The notes below the pieces were generated by a model. The model was not told the origin of the DNA. It did no database searches and saw only the letters and a program-made list of their open reading frames with translations. Source: Bufo bufo (lineage: Eukaryota; Chordata; Amphibia; Anura; Bufonidae). From it: 64,000 nucleotides of DNA. Of the stretch, positions 1 to 12,600 are shown piece by piece. Location: NCBI RefSeq assembly GCF_905171765.1, contig NC_053389.1:781454772-781518771 (forward strand), written 5' to 3'. Every line of letters begins with the position of its first letter. The first letter of the stretch is position 1. A program made the translations under genes and the position numbers.

Positions 1-125
1 CGGCAGATAAGAACCGTTTGGCCCATCTAGTCTGTCCAATATACTGAATACTATGAATAGCCCTTGGCCCTATCTTATATGAAGGATGGCCTTATGCCTA
101 TCCCATGCCTGCTTAAACTCCTTCA
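1..125 (-). mobile_element. CR1-type LINE 3' fragment
   Basis: This is the reverse complement of the 3' end of the CR1 copy at 49235-49689. The same words occur in both: ataagaaccatttggcccat-like text, the segment coding the C-terminal AWDRHKAILHIR tail, and the short 3' UTR. The tail repeat lies off the left edge of the window. The fragment stops abruptly at about 125, where hAT coding sequence begins, so it looks like a 5'-truncated LINE inserted into or next to the BED-finger codons of hAT-A. Confidence 0.75.
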
Positions 126-2499
126 CTGTCAACGCATAAGTCGCGGTAAGCCCAACACTCACCTAGGGACAACTGCCTTAAGAAGGCACCTAGCCTCCCA
201 TCACCGAGCCCAGTGGGAGCAACTCTGTCAGAACCCACAAAGCCACACTCCTGCCGCTCACTGTCCTGCCTCTTCTCCTCTCTCCTCCCAGTTATCCTCC
301 ACTCCACCTTCCACCATGTCGTCGTCGTGTTCATCTGGCTAAAGGCAGGCTTCCTTGCCCCAAATGTTCGAGCGAAAAATGGCGCCGGATAACCCTCTTG
401 CCCAACAGCTGACCGCTGGCTTGTCAGAACTGCTAGCCCGCCAACTACTGCCATATAAACTGTTGGACTCGGAGGCCTTTAGAAAATTTGTGGCCATTGG
501 AACACTGCAATGGAAGGTCCCCGGAAGGAAATATTTCTCCTAGAAGGGCATCCCAGAGCTATATGACCACGTTCAGCGGCAAGGGAATGTATCTCTGGCA
601 CACAGTGTCAGTGCCAAGATACATCTGACCACAGACATGTGGTCTAGCAAACATAGGCAGGGAAGGTACATAACTTTTACTGCCCACTGGGTGAACTTTC
701 TGACGGCTGTCAAGCATGCAACCCGTGGCACCCATGTAGATTTGGTGTTACCGCCACGGATTGCATGCAGGCCTGCCTCTTCTTCTTCTCCTCTTCCTAC
801 TCCATCCTCCCTCTCCTCGGCTGACTCCTCCTTTTCTGCTACCGTCTCTTCCGCTGCGCCCCCGCCAAGGTCCCCAGAACCTATTCGACGTGCCAGGTGA
901 GACATTGCCATGCTGTGCTGCGTCTGTTGAGCCTGGAAGCCAAGAGCCACACAGGTCCTGCACTCCTTTCAGCTTTGCGGTCACAGGTAGATCAGTGGCT
1001 AACCCCGCTCAATTTGACAGTTGGTAAAGTGGTGTGCGACAACGGTGCCAATCTGCTGAGCGTGCTGAAACAGGGCAAAATGACACGTGCCGTGCATGGC
1101 ACACGTCTTGAGTTTAGTCGTGCAGCGATTTGTTGCCAAATACCCCCGGGTCCAGGACATCTTGCGGCAGGCCAGGAAAATTTCTGGCCATTTTAGAAGA
1201 TCTTACACGGCCATGGCTCGCCTTGCTGACATTCAGCGGCGACACCACCTGCCCGTCAGACGTCTGATTTGTGACTGCCCGACGCGATGAAACTCCACCT
1301 TGTATATGCTAGATAGGCTGCTGCAGCAGGAACGTTCAGTTAATGACTACCTGAACGAACTCTGCAGGACAGGTTCTTGGGAGCTTGTTTTTTTTTTCAC
1401 CGCGCCAGTGGCTGCTCATGCACGATGCATGCAGACTTCTGCGGCCATTTGATGAGATCACCAAACTGGTCAGTCGCAGCCAGGGCGCCATCAGTGACAT
1501 CGTACCTTACGCCTTCTTTCTGGAGCGTGCATTGCGTTGTGTCCTTGATCAAGCCGTCGAGGAGAAGGATGATGAGGAAGTCGCAATGCTGGATGAATTC
1601 CCAGGGGGGGCTACTCCATCCTGAGACAAGTCAACAACAGGAGTCTGAAGAGGAGTCAGAGGAGGATGGTGCCGGGGTGGAGGAGGAGCAAGAAGAGCAT
1701 GCTTTAAACCTCTCTGGGATCCCTGGTGTTGTCCGTGGATGGGGGGAGGAGAACGAGGACGACATTTTCCTGGATGATGAGCAGGAACCAGGCCACTCCA
1801 CCGCTTCCAGTTTAGTGTAAATGGGGGGCCTTCATGCTCCAGTGTTTTAAGAAGGACCTCCGTATAAAAAGCATAAAGGGCAACGACCAGTACTGGGTGG
1901 TAACGTACTTAGACCCCCGGTACAAACACAAAATGGCGGAAATGTTACCACCATCACAGAGGGCTGTCAGAATGCAGCACTTCCAGGCCTTGCTTAGAGA
2001 AATGCTGCATTCTGCTTTTTTGAGCGCTGGCAGAGGAATTTCCATTCACAGAGAAACAGTTGCGGTTACCAATCCAACAGCGCATGGAAGAAGAGGGTGG
2101 TTTGAAGATGTGTTGGTCACTTCGGATATGAGATCATTCTTGCAGCCAACCCATTGACAGCCGTCCTCCGGATCCAGTCTCAGGGAACGCCTAGACCGAC
2201 AGGTGTCCGACTACATCGGGATAACGGCCAATGTGGACGTTCTGAGAAGTGATGAACCCCTGGACTACTGGGTGTGCAGGCTTGACCTGTGGCCAGAGCT
2301 GGCACAATTTGCCATGGAACTCTTGGCTTGCCCCTCGTCCAGTGTCCTGTCCGAAAGGACGTTCAGCGCAGCAGGGGGGATCGTGACCGATAAGCGCACT
2401 CGCCTAGCTCACGACAGTGTGGACTACCTCACATTTCTAAAAATGAATGAGGCATGGATCTTGGAGGAATTCAACACGTGGCGAGTCGACCATGTTTGA
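126..2499 (+). pseudogene. hAT (ZBED-like) transposase, decayed
   Basis: Broken hAT-superfamily transposase in several frames. In order: partial BED finger (ISRGKPNTHLGTTALRRHL, about 130-220); an FERK...LARQLLPYK block (364-540); the TTDMWSSKHRQGRY catalytic block (616-690); the VVCDNGANLL block (about 1029-1065), where the D belongs to the DDE site; an acidic spacer (1560-1790); YLDPRYK (1906-1926); and the C-terminal hATC dimerisation region, LACPSSSVLSERTFSAAGG followed by DYLTFLKMNEAWI (2320-2460). Frameshifts and stops, for example tag at about 541, separate the blocks, so no full protein can be made. It resembles the hAT-B transposase closely. Confidence 0.85.
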
Positions 2500-3364
2500 T
2501 TGAAATTCCTCATGACAGCCCACAAATATCCACCACCACCACCCAGAACAAATCATGGTCTCTGTCTTAGTTAAATGCAACGGCATAAAAGGCCTTTTAT
2601 GTCCGTTGAATGCCTAATTTTTGACGCCTGTACTGACCGACAGTTACATATTTATCCTGTGAACGCCTAATGTACCTCCAGCCACAGAATCCAAAGTTGT
2701 TGGCTGTCAGGTGAATGCCTATTGGCTAATTTTTGGGGCCTGTACTGGAGTGGCAAGTTCTCACAACAATACTTAGTGCACCAATCCCTAATATCTCATG
2801 AGACCTTCTAAAATGTGAAGTTGTGTGTACCGCAAAAAAATAAATTGCATCATTAGGGATTTTCACAATGGCGCTTTTTTTAAACACTCGATCTGCATAT
2901 ACAGCGATTGTTATAACATGCATGTGAAATGTAGTCAAATACACTGCTTTAATGTCAAATTACTTACAGTGATCAGAAATTCTTCCTCAACGTCGCGAAA
3001 ATTGTTGCCAACCAACTTTTCTGATCGCATCCAACTTCGGTCTGGTGGAAACCCAGTTGCTGTAGCAGGCCGCGCATATTTTGCGCATGCGCATAGGCGA
3101 AAATTACATTGCCGATATTTCACATTGAAAAAAATTATGAATGGAGATCGCAAATTCGAATAATACATCTGGTATGTCACTGTCCATGTTGTGGGACTGT
3201 TTGTGCACTTCTAGTAAGTATTTGGTGGCTGCAAATATGACCTGAAGGTATTCCAGGTTCGCCTGCCTTTAAAGTGAATGGGGCCTGCCGTGAACTTGCG
3301 TTTCGCGAACATTTGATCGCGGTCATGTTCGCGAACCGTTCCGGCCGATGTTCGTCTATCACTA
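126..3364 (+). mobile_element. hAT-A transposon, 3' portion
   Basis: BED-finger hAT element on the plus strand. Its 5' end is lost beyond the CR1 fragment. The transposase remnant occupies 126-2499 and is followed by an AT-rich 3' tail. The right end has the subterminal palindromic words (ttcgcgaac, tgttcgcgaacc) typical of hAT-B and finishes near 3364 with ...gttcgtctatcacta. The matching left TIR and TSD are outside the window, so the exact outer boundary is inferred. Confidence 0.75.
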
Positions 3365-3372
3365 CCTATGAC

Positions 3373-3775
3373 CCATTTAAACAAGTTTTCCCATCTGAGC
3401 CATCAATGGCATATTGCTAGGATATGCCATCAATGTCAGGTAAATGTTGGGTCCCACGTCCTGAATGGAGCCCCCAAAGTGAAGGAGAACATGCCACTGA
3501 TGCACAGCACACTCTCGAAAGTCCCATAGTGGTGAATGGAGAGCGCACCGCACATACACTGCCACCTCTCCATTTACTGGCATGGAACTGCCAAAAATAG
3601 CTGAGCCAGATCACTTATTTTTAGAACTCTCATAACCGTGATTGAAGGGGAGGGCATGGTGCGCTCACCATCACTTCCAGGGGCCGATTCTGGATAGAAA
3701 AAGCACCTATCTGGCATTGATGACATATCCTACCGATATGTCGTCGGTGTTTGAGATGAGAACACCCCCTTAATT
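3373..3775. repeat. Degenerate TTAA-type MITE
   Basis: The left side reads agttttcccatctgag and the right side gagatgagaacaccccc before ttaa, which form an imperfect inverted repeat. The interior contains the paired words tgctaggatatgccatcaatg and cattgatgacatatccta that recur in related MITEs at 40221-40877 and 61976-62314. No coding sequence is seen. Confidence 0.5.
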
Positions 3776-3905
3776 GAAAAGTGACTGGAACAATGGTATG
3801 GACAGTTTTGTTGTCCATTATTGTGTTGGTGTTAAGACAAGAGCTACACGGTGACACTGGTCTCACAAAACCTGTGTGGCCAGGATTGCCGAGCAGTGGT
3901 GATTC

Positions 3906-3998
3906 CATAGAAATGAATGGGATCACCGTGTCAGTCGCAAGAAATCCAGCCGTGTTGGATTTCTTGCGACTGCCGCGGCAATCCCATTCATTTCTATG
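3906..3998. repeat. Fold-back (hairpin) sequence
   Basis: Outer arms catagaaatgaatgggat and atcccattcatttctatg, with an inner perfect hairpin cgcaagaaatcca / tggatttcttgcg. It is probably the core of a decayed palindromic MITE covering about 3781-4060. No TSD could be assigned. Confidence 0.55.
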
Positions 3999-4693
3999 AG
4001 ATGTTGCGTGACCAGTGTTGCCGTGTAGCCCTTGCCTTATAGTTGTAGCTGTGACCAGCGCCATTTTTGGAGCAGTCAGTCAGAAGCTCGGGGCACATGG
4101 GCTGAGAGCCTGCCCTAGATTATGGGTGAAAAGCATAATAAAAAGTAGGCTGTGTATCTATCCTTCCTTGACTAAAGGCCATTATGCAAGAGTCGAATGA
4201 GGGCAATTATCCTGTATAAGACTATCTGTCCACAACGCAGCCCCGGCAGCAGTATGTGCATGCGACTCACCCCTGACTGCGATGTAATTGTTGGCCGATA
4301 CTATTTTGTTGCAAATAGCTTGTACAAGCTCGGCCATTAGCTGCTTGTTGGTCTGGCTGCCAGGGAAACATTGTGTGTGGGCAGCCTAAAGATGCCACCG
4401 TTGAATAAATGAGTGATTGTATCTTTCATGCGGCACATTGCCCTTTTGTAAACGGTTGCGATTACAGCAAACAATCCTTATGGAGATTAACTTTCACATT
4501 AACAATCATACGTCCACATACAAAGGGGGTGATTGATACATGTGAATGCAGCTTTCACCTTAGCTCCACAGTCAGGCAATTATCATGAACGAACATCCAT
4601 GTAAAAGGGCCCTAAAGTTCCTAAATGGTACCTATTTATTACTATGGTTCCCACAAGGTCGTTAGCCAATCTTCCCTGTCCTAGGGTCTAAAG

Positions 4694-4851
4694 CAGGGAT
4701 CAGCAACCTCCGGCACTTCAGCTGTTGTGAAACTACAACTCCCAGCATGCTCCACTCACTTCTATGGGAGTTCTGAGAACAGCCAAGCAAGTGTGCATGC
4801 TGTTAGTTGCAGTTTCACCACACCTGGAGTGCCGAAGGTTGCTGACCCCTG
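4694..4851. mobile_element. Short non-autonomous hAT MITE
   Basis: 158-bp element with TIRs cagggatcagcaacctccgg and the complement ccgaaggttgctgacccctg. The flanks gtctaaag (4686-4693) and gtctaaaa (4852-4859) match at 7 of 8 positions, as expected for hAT 8-bp target duplications. It has no coding capacity. Confidence 0.8.
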
Positions 4852-4859
4852 GTCTAAAA

Positions 4860-5790
4860 GATTGTACTGGAACTTGTAGTACCGCAGCAACCACAATAAC
4901 TGCTACCGTAACTTGCTCCTCAGCACTGCCCTTCGCCAAGCAGGATAATGAAGCACCCAGCAATAAGTGCATTGGGATGATATAATTTGTCTCTATTACT
5001 GGTGCTCCGAGCACAAACAGATTACCCACAGCGGATCAATCAGAATAAACTCTGCCCTCTAATATTCGTTCTTGCAGGCAAAATTGCTTTTAGATCTGAT
5101 AAGGCCATCCTCTCTTGTGGTGTTTGTAAGACAATTAGACAGCAGAGTCTCGCCTGTGCCGGAAATGTATTTTATTTTAATTGCATTGCTGTCATGAGCC
5201 GTAAATAACTCGGTTAAGGCCCGGCATGTTTTTTTTACCTTGTAGGACTATCGCACCGTGATCAATAAAGCACATTGAATTATTTTAAAGCAACATCATC
5301 TATTATCTTGTTTGAAGAAAGTGCTTTGGAACATGGAAATTAGATTATTTCAGCTTCGGTGTGGAAAATTAAGTGAGGTTGTAATTAACTCCTACTTCTA
5401 TAAACCGCTCTTATGCTAGCCGCATGGGGACGGCATTGTTATGGAATGTAACGCCTTAAGGGTAGAAGGTTAGGAACAGCCGTGGCTTCTGACGAGAATG
5501 GATGTCGGTGGATCTCATGCACCAGGGCCCATGTAATCTATACAAGTGATAAATGTATAGTGAATAATGGCACAGGATCTCGGTACTTAGTCAAGCTGTT
5601 CATATTCATTGCACTTGTTTATAGGTTGGCGCTTATTGTTCAGCGGGTGCTAGTGGAACTGATGGGCAAAATTTTTCGATTGATTTCTGTATTGCTGCTC
5701 TCAGTAGTAGTAGTTCCTTTTTGTATAGTCTTTCTCCTTGTAGAGACCAGCTGGAGTTTTTAGTTCATTTTATTCAATGATTAATAGCTG
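4860..5790. other. Unassigned non-coding stretch
   Basis: No gene, tandem repeat or clear element end was recognised here. The longest open frames are short, lack protein-family features and have no splice-supported context. It may contain diverged repeats or unique host DNA. Confidence 0.5.
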
Positions 5791-5794
5791 TTAG

Positions 5795-7126
5795 GGTGCA
5801 TTGACATGACCATATGTATTTTGCGGCTCCGCAAGAAATATGGAGGACGTCTTTGTGATGTCCGTGTTCCATCTATTCCATTGTAACAATGCCTATTCTT
5901 GTCCGCAAAACAGACAAGAATAGGACATGTTCCATCTTTTTTGCAGGACTGCAGAATGGACATATGGATACGGACAGCTGTCCACATTTTTTGTAGCCCC
6001 ACTGAAATTAATGGGTCTGCATCCGATCCGCTAAAAATATGGATTGGATGCAGACCAATGGGGTTAGAATCAAGTCGGGTAACCTTTTGTTGGCTTCACT
6101 TTTCTGGTAAGGCTTTCCACATGATTTTGGAGTGTGTCAGTAGGAATTTGTATCCAGTCGGACACAGCAGCGTTCAGATCAGAAAATGGCGATGCAAACT
6201 TTTTTTTTATTATTTCCTCAAAGGTATTTATTTTGTTTAAAAGTAGTAAATATGAAAACGACAAGAATTTGGTATAGTTTTAATCATATTGACCCACAGA
6301 ATAAGGATGTCATGTCATTCTTAGTGCACATTGAACAGCGTAATATCAAGGCCCAAAAACCCTTTGTGGAATTTTTTTTATATATTTTCTTTTTTATTTG
6401 CCACCACTAACATTTTTTTCCTGTTTTCCAAGACATGGCAAATTAAATGGTGCCACAAAAACACAACTTGTTCCGCAGAAAAAAAAAATAAGCCCTTCTT
6501 TGGCTATGTGAACGGAAAAGTAAAAAAGTTATGGCTTTTGGAATGTAGGGAAGAAAAAGTGAAAATGCAAAAAGGGTTAATGGTATCATTTTGGGGGTAT
6601 ATCCAATGTTTTTAGTCAGTATAATTTTGGAAATAGCAAATTTATGTTTTTTGTCATGTCCTACTACTTTTAAAAAACTAAAAAGCTTTGTTTTGCCATA
6701 TTCTGGTACCCATCTTTTTTTATTTTAAATCTTATGGCCTATGAAGCGATTTGAATGCTCTTTTTTTTTTTTGCAGGGAGAGTTATAGTTTTTATGATGC
6801 CATTTTGGGTTACATGTGACCGTATCGTTTTTTTTTTTTTTTTTCGAAGCGAGGTGACAGACTTGAGGAGTTTGCAATCGTTTGATTGCTTGTATGGGGA
6901 ATCTCATAGGCATTCAGTTACAACATGCCAGAGACCTTTAGAAGGGCCCCAGCTGCTATAACATTTACTCAACATCCTACAATTGCATTCATAGGGTGTC
7001 GATTGAAGGACAGCGGGAACCTCCCATCCTATTTCTAGGTGCTTCAGCTTTAATAATACAACTGCCACCCACAAGAGATGTTGTAGAGTCAGCTCCCTAG
7101 CCCGTGTCATTACTTATTGTTAACTA
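5795..7126. repeat. MITE remnants and AT-rich tract
   Basis: 5795-6060 carries words of the 'tgcacacgac...attttgcgg...ccgcaa' MITE family seen more completely at 42096-42406: a start like gtgcattgacatgaccatat, then attttgcggctccgcaag. 6290-6910 is AT-rich and shares words such as gccattttgggttacat and tttttgcagggagagttatag with the TTAA-type elements at 43282 and 45713, so it is probably a decayed relative. No gene was seen. Confidence 0.45.
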
Positions 7127-7178
7127 CACTGCCCGTCCCAAAAAAAGTTGCCACCAAAAAGATTTTGTTGCACCGCCT

Positions 7179-9218
7179 TTAGCTTTGATTACGCATTCGC
7201 TGTGGCATTGTTTCGATAAGTTTCTGCAATGTCACAAGATTTATTTCCATCCAGGGTTGCATTAATTTTTCACCAAGATCTTGCATTGATGATGGTAGAG
7301 TCTGACTGCTGCGCAAAGCCTTCTCTAGCACATCCCAAAGATTCTCAATGGGGTTAAGGTCTGGACACTGTGGTGGCCAATCCATGTGTGAAAATTATGT
7401 CTCATGCTCCCTGAACCACTCTTTCACAATTTGAGCCTTATGAATCCTGGTATTGTCATCTTGGAATATGCCTGTGCCATCAGGGAAGAAAAAAATCTAT
7501 TGATGAATAACCTGGTCATTCAGTATGTTCAGGTAGTCAGCTGACCTCATTCTTGGAGCACACACTGTTGCTGAACCTAGACCTGACCAACTGCAGCAAC
7601 CCCAGATCATAGCCCTGCCACCATAGGCCTGTACAGTAGGCACAAATCATGATGGGTACATCACTTAATCTGCCTCTCTTCTTACCCTGATGCACCCATT
7701 ACTCTGGAACAGGGTAAATCTTGACTCATCAGACCACATGACCTTCCATTGCTCCAGAGTCCAATCTTTATGCTCCCTAGCAAATTTAAGCCTTTTTTTC
7801 TGGTTTGCCTCACTGGTTAGTGGTTTTCTTACGGCTACACAGCTGTTCAGTCCCAATCCCTTGAGTTCCCTTTGCATTGTGATTGTGGAAATGCCCTTAC
7901 TTTCACTATTAAACATAGCCCTGAGTTCTACTGTTGTTTTTTTTTTTATTTGATTTCACCAAACGTTTAAGTGCTCGCCTGTCACGGCGGGGAGTGGGGG
8001 AAACCCCCCACCGTGCAGTGTCAAAGGGTAAAGGGGAATCAGCCTGGCCAAAAGGAGTAATAAGGGAGCAGGTCACCTCCTACAACATACCTAATCCTCT
8101 CCCTGACTCCTCACCGTATGAGCGGACCCCGATGGTGGGACGGCTCATACCCTGGATACCTAATATCCTGAGTCGCCCTGGAAATCCCTTACTTAGGAGC
8201 AGGGGAGAGATGACCTGTTCATCCCAGTCATGGAAGAACAGGAGTCTCTATCTGAGGCCAGGCTGCAAGGAGAGGGGAACACATACAGCTATTGAGATGG
8301 CAGGTAAGCAAAACCCATAACACACTTACCTGCCACAGACACACTGACTGGAACCCGTGCACTAGTGCTGCTGTCCCAACCAACATAAAAGGACACAGCA
8401 CCCACCACAAACCACACAGGGACCCAGGACACTCATAGCTGCAAAAAAATGTAAGACAGGGGAATGTCTTAAAAACATGCTGGACCCCAAACACCACCAG
8501 ACATGTAACACCAAAAATAGACATACCAACACCCTGATCAAAACCTACTCCATACACAAAGGGACAGGAAGGGAAGGAGACACCGGGATAACATAGAACA
8601 TCTATGACCACAAGGGTGGCCCTCACTGAAAAGATGGTAAAGCCAGGAGCAGTGAACCACCAGCACACACCAAGCCTCGAGGAACATTCAGCTACAGGCT
8701 TCCAGCAGAGACTAAATAGCCCAAGCAGCCACACCCACAAACACACAACCCAGTGTTCACAAAACACTAGGAAGGGAGTTAACCCTTCCAACACCAGACA
8801 GAGGGGGGAAGTGCACACACAAGCAAACTAAGCCACACGTTACCACCGGAAACAGCATGCATGGCAACCATGTCACGGCAATCACCCAGAAGGCCGAGAC
8901 ACTGCCACAGCATGCTCTAACAGCAACACATTGCCGCGGGCAACCGTAAGTGTGGCAACAGTGTCACAGCGTTCACCATAGGCCGTGACATCGCCGATCA
9001 CGATCATTCAGGATTTTTTTCCCCGCCACATTTCCTCGAATACGATGGGTCCCCACTATCCTTCCAATTTTTTATAATGCGTTGGACAGTTCTTAACCCA
9101 ATTTTAGTAGTTTCTGCAATCTGCTTAGATGTTTTCTCTGCTTGATGCATGCCAATGATTTGACCCTTCTCAAAAGACTAACATCTTTTCCACGACCACG
9201 AGATGTGTCTTTTGACAT
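7179..9218 (-). pseudogene. Tc1 transposase, split and frameshifted
   Basis: Reading on the minus strand, the start is at 9218 (MSKDTSRGRGKD), followed by a helix-turn-helix region with a frameshift near 9170. The frame is cut by the insertion at 7980-8990. It resumes with LTSEANQKKRLKFAREHKDW, the first catalytic aspartate in MWSDESRF (about 7730), and the final catalytic glutamate in [11 protein letters not shown] (about 7345). The family is an IS630/Tc1 DD34E cut-and-paste transposase. Stops, a frameshift and the insertion make it non-functional. Confidence 0.85.
7980..8990. mobile_element. Solo-LTR-like insertion (TG...CA, 5-bp TSD)
   Basis: 1,011-bp insertion in the Tc1-A transposase. 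It begins tgtcacggc and ends gccgtgaca, and is flanked by tcgcc on both sides (7975-7979 and 8991-8995). Removing it restores the Tc1 reading. TG...CA ends with a 5-bp duplication fit a solo LTR of a Gypsy-type retroelement. The 9-bp perfect inverted ends would also fit a DNA MITE. The first 45 bp fold into a G/C-rich hairpin. The 196-codon minus frame at 8228-8818 has no family signature. Confidence 0.6.
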
Positions 9219-9479
9219 GGTTGTTTAAGGAATGAGAAGCAACTCATTGCACCAGTTGGGGTTAAATAACTTGTTGCTAGTTGAAAGATAATCGCCCATG
9301 CAGTAATTATCCAATAGGGGGCTCATAACTATTTGCTTACTTAAATCCAGGTGGCATCATTTTTTTTGGACAGGCAGTGTACATACACTCAGCAATGTTA
9401 TAGTACATCACTAATCAGGAAGGTGTAAATGTTATTGATTTTGTAATTTTTCATTTAGTCATAAATCTATATTGTTTTC

Positions 9480-9620
9480 AGACAAAGCCATTATTGAAAA
9501 TAAAAATACGTAAATATTAGTTTATTATAAATATGTTCCCAAATACCTTTCATTTGTTATAATGGCTTGTTTTCTCTGGGGTGCAATCATCGGGAGAAAT
9601 AAAATGGCCTCCGTCCTATT
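9480..9620. repeat. Left arm of a fold-back element
   Basis: The sequence from about 9483 to 9620 (ataaatatgttcccaaatac...ctttcat...ttttctctggggtgcaatca) is an imperfect reverse complement of 14960-15098. The arm is interrupted at cctatt by BovB plus a hAT, and continues at 14703 (cctattagtgcacacaaaac), whose mirror lies at about 14929-14962. Confidence 0.7.
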
Positions 9621-12600
9621 GTTGTGCTCGACTTTTTGTGACCCCATGGACCACAGCATGTCAGGCCCCTCTATCTTCCACTGTCTCTCGCAGCTTGCCT
9701 AAGCTCATGTTTGTTGCTTCCATGATACTGTCCAGCCATCTCATTCTCTGCCGTCCCCTTCTCCTTTTGCCTTCTCCTTTTGTTTCCAAAGTATTTCAGC
9801 TTCAATATTGCTCCTTCCAATGAACAATCAGGATTAATTTCTTCAAGGATTGATTGATTGGATCTTCTTGCAGTCCATGGAACTCTCAGAAGTCTTCTCC
9901 AGCACCACAGTTCGAAGGTGTTGATTCTGCTACGTTCAGCTTTCCTTATGGTCCAGCTCTTACAACCATACATTACTACAGGAAAAACCATGGCTTTGAC
10001 CATACGAACTTTTTTTGGCAAGGTGATATCTCTGCTTTTAATTACACTGTCCAAGTTTGACATTGCTTTCCTTCCAAGAAGCTTTTAATTTCATGGCTGC
10101 AGTCACCATCTGCAGTGATCTTTGAGTCCAAAAAAACAAGATCTAATATTATTTCCATTTCTTCCCCCTCTATTTGCCAGGAGGGGATGGATCCTAATGC
10201 CATGATCTTAGTTTTTTTTTAATGTTGAGACTTTTCACTCTCCTGCCAACTTTTGCACTCTCCTCTTTCACCCTCATTAAGAGGCTCCTTAATTCTTCTT
10301 CACTTTCTGCCATAAGAGTCGTATCATCTGCATATCTGAGGTTGTTGATACTTCTTCAAGCAATTCTAATTCCAGATTTTGCTTTATCCAGTTCAGCATT
10401 TCTCATGATCTATTCTGCATATAAGTTAAATAGATAGGGTGATAATATACAGCCTTGTCGTACTCCTTTTCCGATATTGAACCAATCATTTGTTCCATGT
10501 ACAGTTCTCTCAGTTGCTTCTCGACCTGCATACAAGTTCCTCAGGAGACATGTTAGGCGAACCGGTACTCCCATATCTTTAAGAACTTGCCATAATTTAT
10601 TGTGATCCACATAATCAAAGGCTTTGGTGTAGTCAATGAAGCAGAAGTAGATGTTTTTCTGGAACTCTCTTGCTTTCTCCATAATCCAGCAAAGGTTGGC
10701 AATTTAAACTCTGGTTCCCCTGCCTATTCAAAAACCAGCTTGTTCTTCCGGTAGTTCTCAGTTCACATATTGGTGAAGCCTAGCTTGCAGAATCTTTAGC
10801 ATAACCTTGCTAGCATGCGAAATGAGGGCAATTCTTCGGTAGTTTGAACATTCTTTGGCAATGCCCTTATTTTGGATTGGGATGTAAATTGACCTTTTCC
10901 AGTCACGTGGCCATTGCTGTGTTTGCCAGATTTGCTGGCATATTGAGTGGAGCACTTTAACAGCATCATCTTTTACTATTTTAAAAAGCTCAGCTGGAAT
11001 TCCATCACCTCCACTAGCTTTATTGTTGGCAATGCTTTTTAAAGCCCAATTAACTTTACTCTCTAGAATGTCTGGCTCTAGGTCAATTCTTATACTATCA
11101 GGGTTATCAGTGAAATTGAGATTTTTTTTGTACAGTTCTTCTGTATATTCTTGCCATCTTTTATTAATCTCTTCTGTTAGTTCCTACCATTTTTGTCTTT
11201 TATCATGCCCATTTTAGTGTGAAATGTTCTCTGGATGTCTCTAATTTTCTTGAAAAGATCTCTTGTTTTTCCCATTCTGTTGTTTTTTTTTTCTATTTCC
11301 TTGCATTGCTCATTTAGGAAAGGCCGCCTTATCCCTCCTTGCTATTCTCTGGAAGTCTGCATTCAACTGGCGATATTGTTCCCTTTCTCCTTTGCCTTTT
11401 GCTTCCTTTCTTTCCTCAGCTATTTGTAAAGCCTCCTTAGACAGCCATTTTGCTCTCTTGCTCTTCTCTTTCTTTGGAATGTTCCTTGTTGCTGCCTCTT
11501 GCGAAATGTTGTGAACCTCCATCCATAGCTCCTCAGGTTTCCTTTCTACCAGATTTAATCCCTTAAATCTATTTTTAACCTCCACTGCATATTCATAAGG
11601 AATATTATTTAAGTCATTTAAGTCTTACTTTCTTCAATTTAAGTTTGAATTTTGCAATAAGAAGCTGATCTGAACCACAGTCAGCACCAGGTCTTTTTTT
11701 GCTGACTGTACAGAACTTCTCCATTTCTGACTGAAGAGTATATAGTCAATCTGATTTCAGTTTTGACCATTCAGTGATTTCCATGTGTATAGTCGTCTTT
11801 TTTGCTGTTGGAAAAGTGTGTTTGTTATGACCGGCGAGTTATCTTGACAAAATTCTATTAGTCTCTGACCTGCTTCATTTTGTTCTCCGAGGCCAAAGTT
11901 GCCTGTTATTTCAGTAATCTTTTGATTTCCTACTTTAGCATTCCAGTCCCCTATGATAAGAGTTATATATTTTTTTTGGTGTTAGTTCTAGAAGGTCTTG
12001 TAGGCCTTGGTAGAATTAGTCAGCTTCAGCCTCATCAGCATCAGTAGTTGGGGCATAAACTTGAATTACAGTGATGTTGAATGGTTTGCCTTGGATTCGA
12101 ACAGAGATCATTCTGTCATTTTTGAGACTGTAACCCAGTACTGCTTTTTTTTTACTCTTTTATTGACTATGAGGGCTACTCCATTCCTTCTTCGAGATTC
12201 TTGCCCACAGTAGTAGATATAATGGTCATCTGAATTAAATTCACCCATTCCTGTCCATTTTAGTTCACTGACTCCCAAGATGTCGATGTTGAGTCTTGCC
12301 ATCTCACCTTTTACCACCTCCAACTTGCCTTGGTTCATAGATGTTATGTTCCAGGTTCCTATACAATACTGTTCTTTACAGCATCAGACTTTCCTTTCAC
12401 CTCCTGCCACATCTGCAGCTGAGCATCCTTTCAGCTTTGGCCCGGTTGCTTCATTCTTTCTCCTCTCTTCCCCAGTAGCATTTTGGACACCTTCCGATCT
12501 GGGGGGCTCATCTCCAGTGTCATATTAAGTAGCATTTTGATTCTGTCCATAGGGTTTTCTTGGCAGAATACTTGAGTGGTTTGCCATTTCCTACTCCAGG

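Larger units (their letters stand above)
7127..9379 (-). mobile_element. Tc1-like transposon (Tc1-A), interrupted
   Basis: Flanked by TA on both sides (7125-7126 and 9380-9381). The TIRs are cactgcccgtcccaaaaaaa on the left and, on the complement of the right end, cactgcctgtccaaaaaaaa. The element would be about 1.24 kb without the 1,011-bp insertion at 7980-8990. Its transposase lies on the minus strand. Confidence 0.9.

Noticed and set aside
8228..8818. 196-codon minus-strand ORF
   Set aside because: Cys/Trp/Val-rich with no family signature, lying wholly inside the 1-kb solo-LTR-like insertion; most likely a chance open frame.
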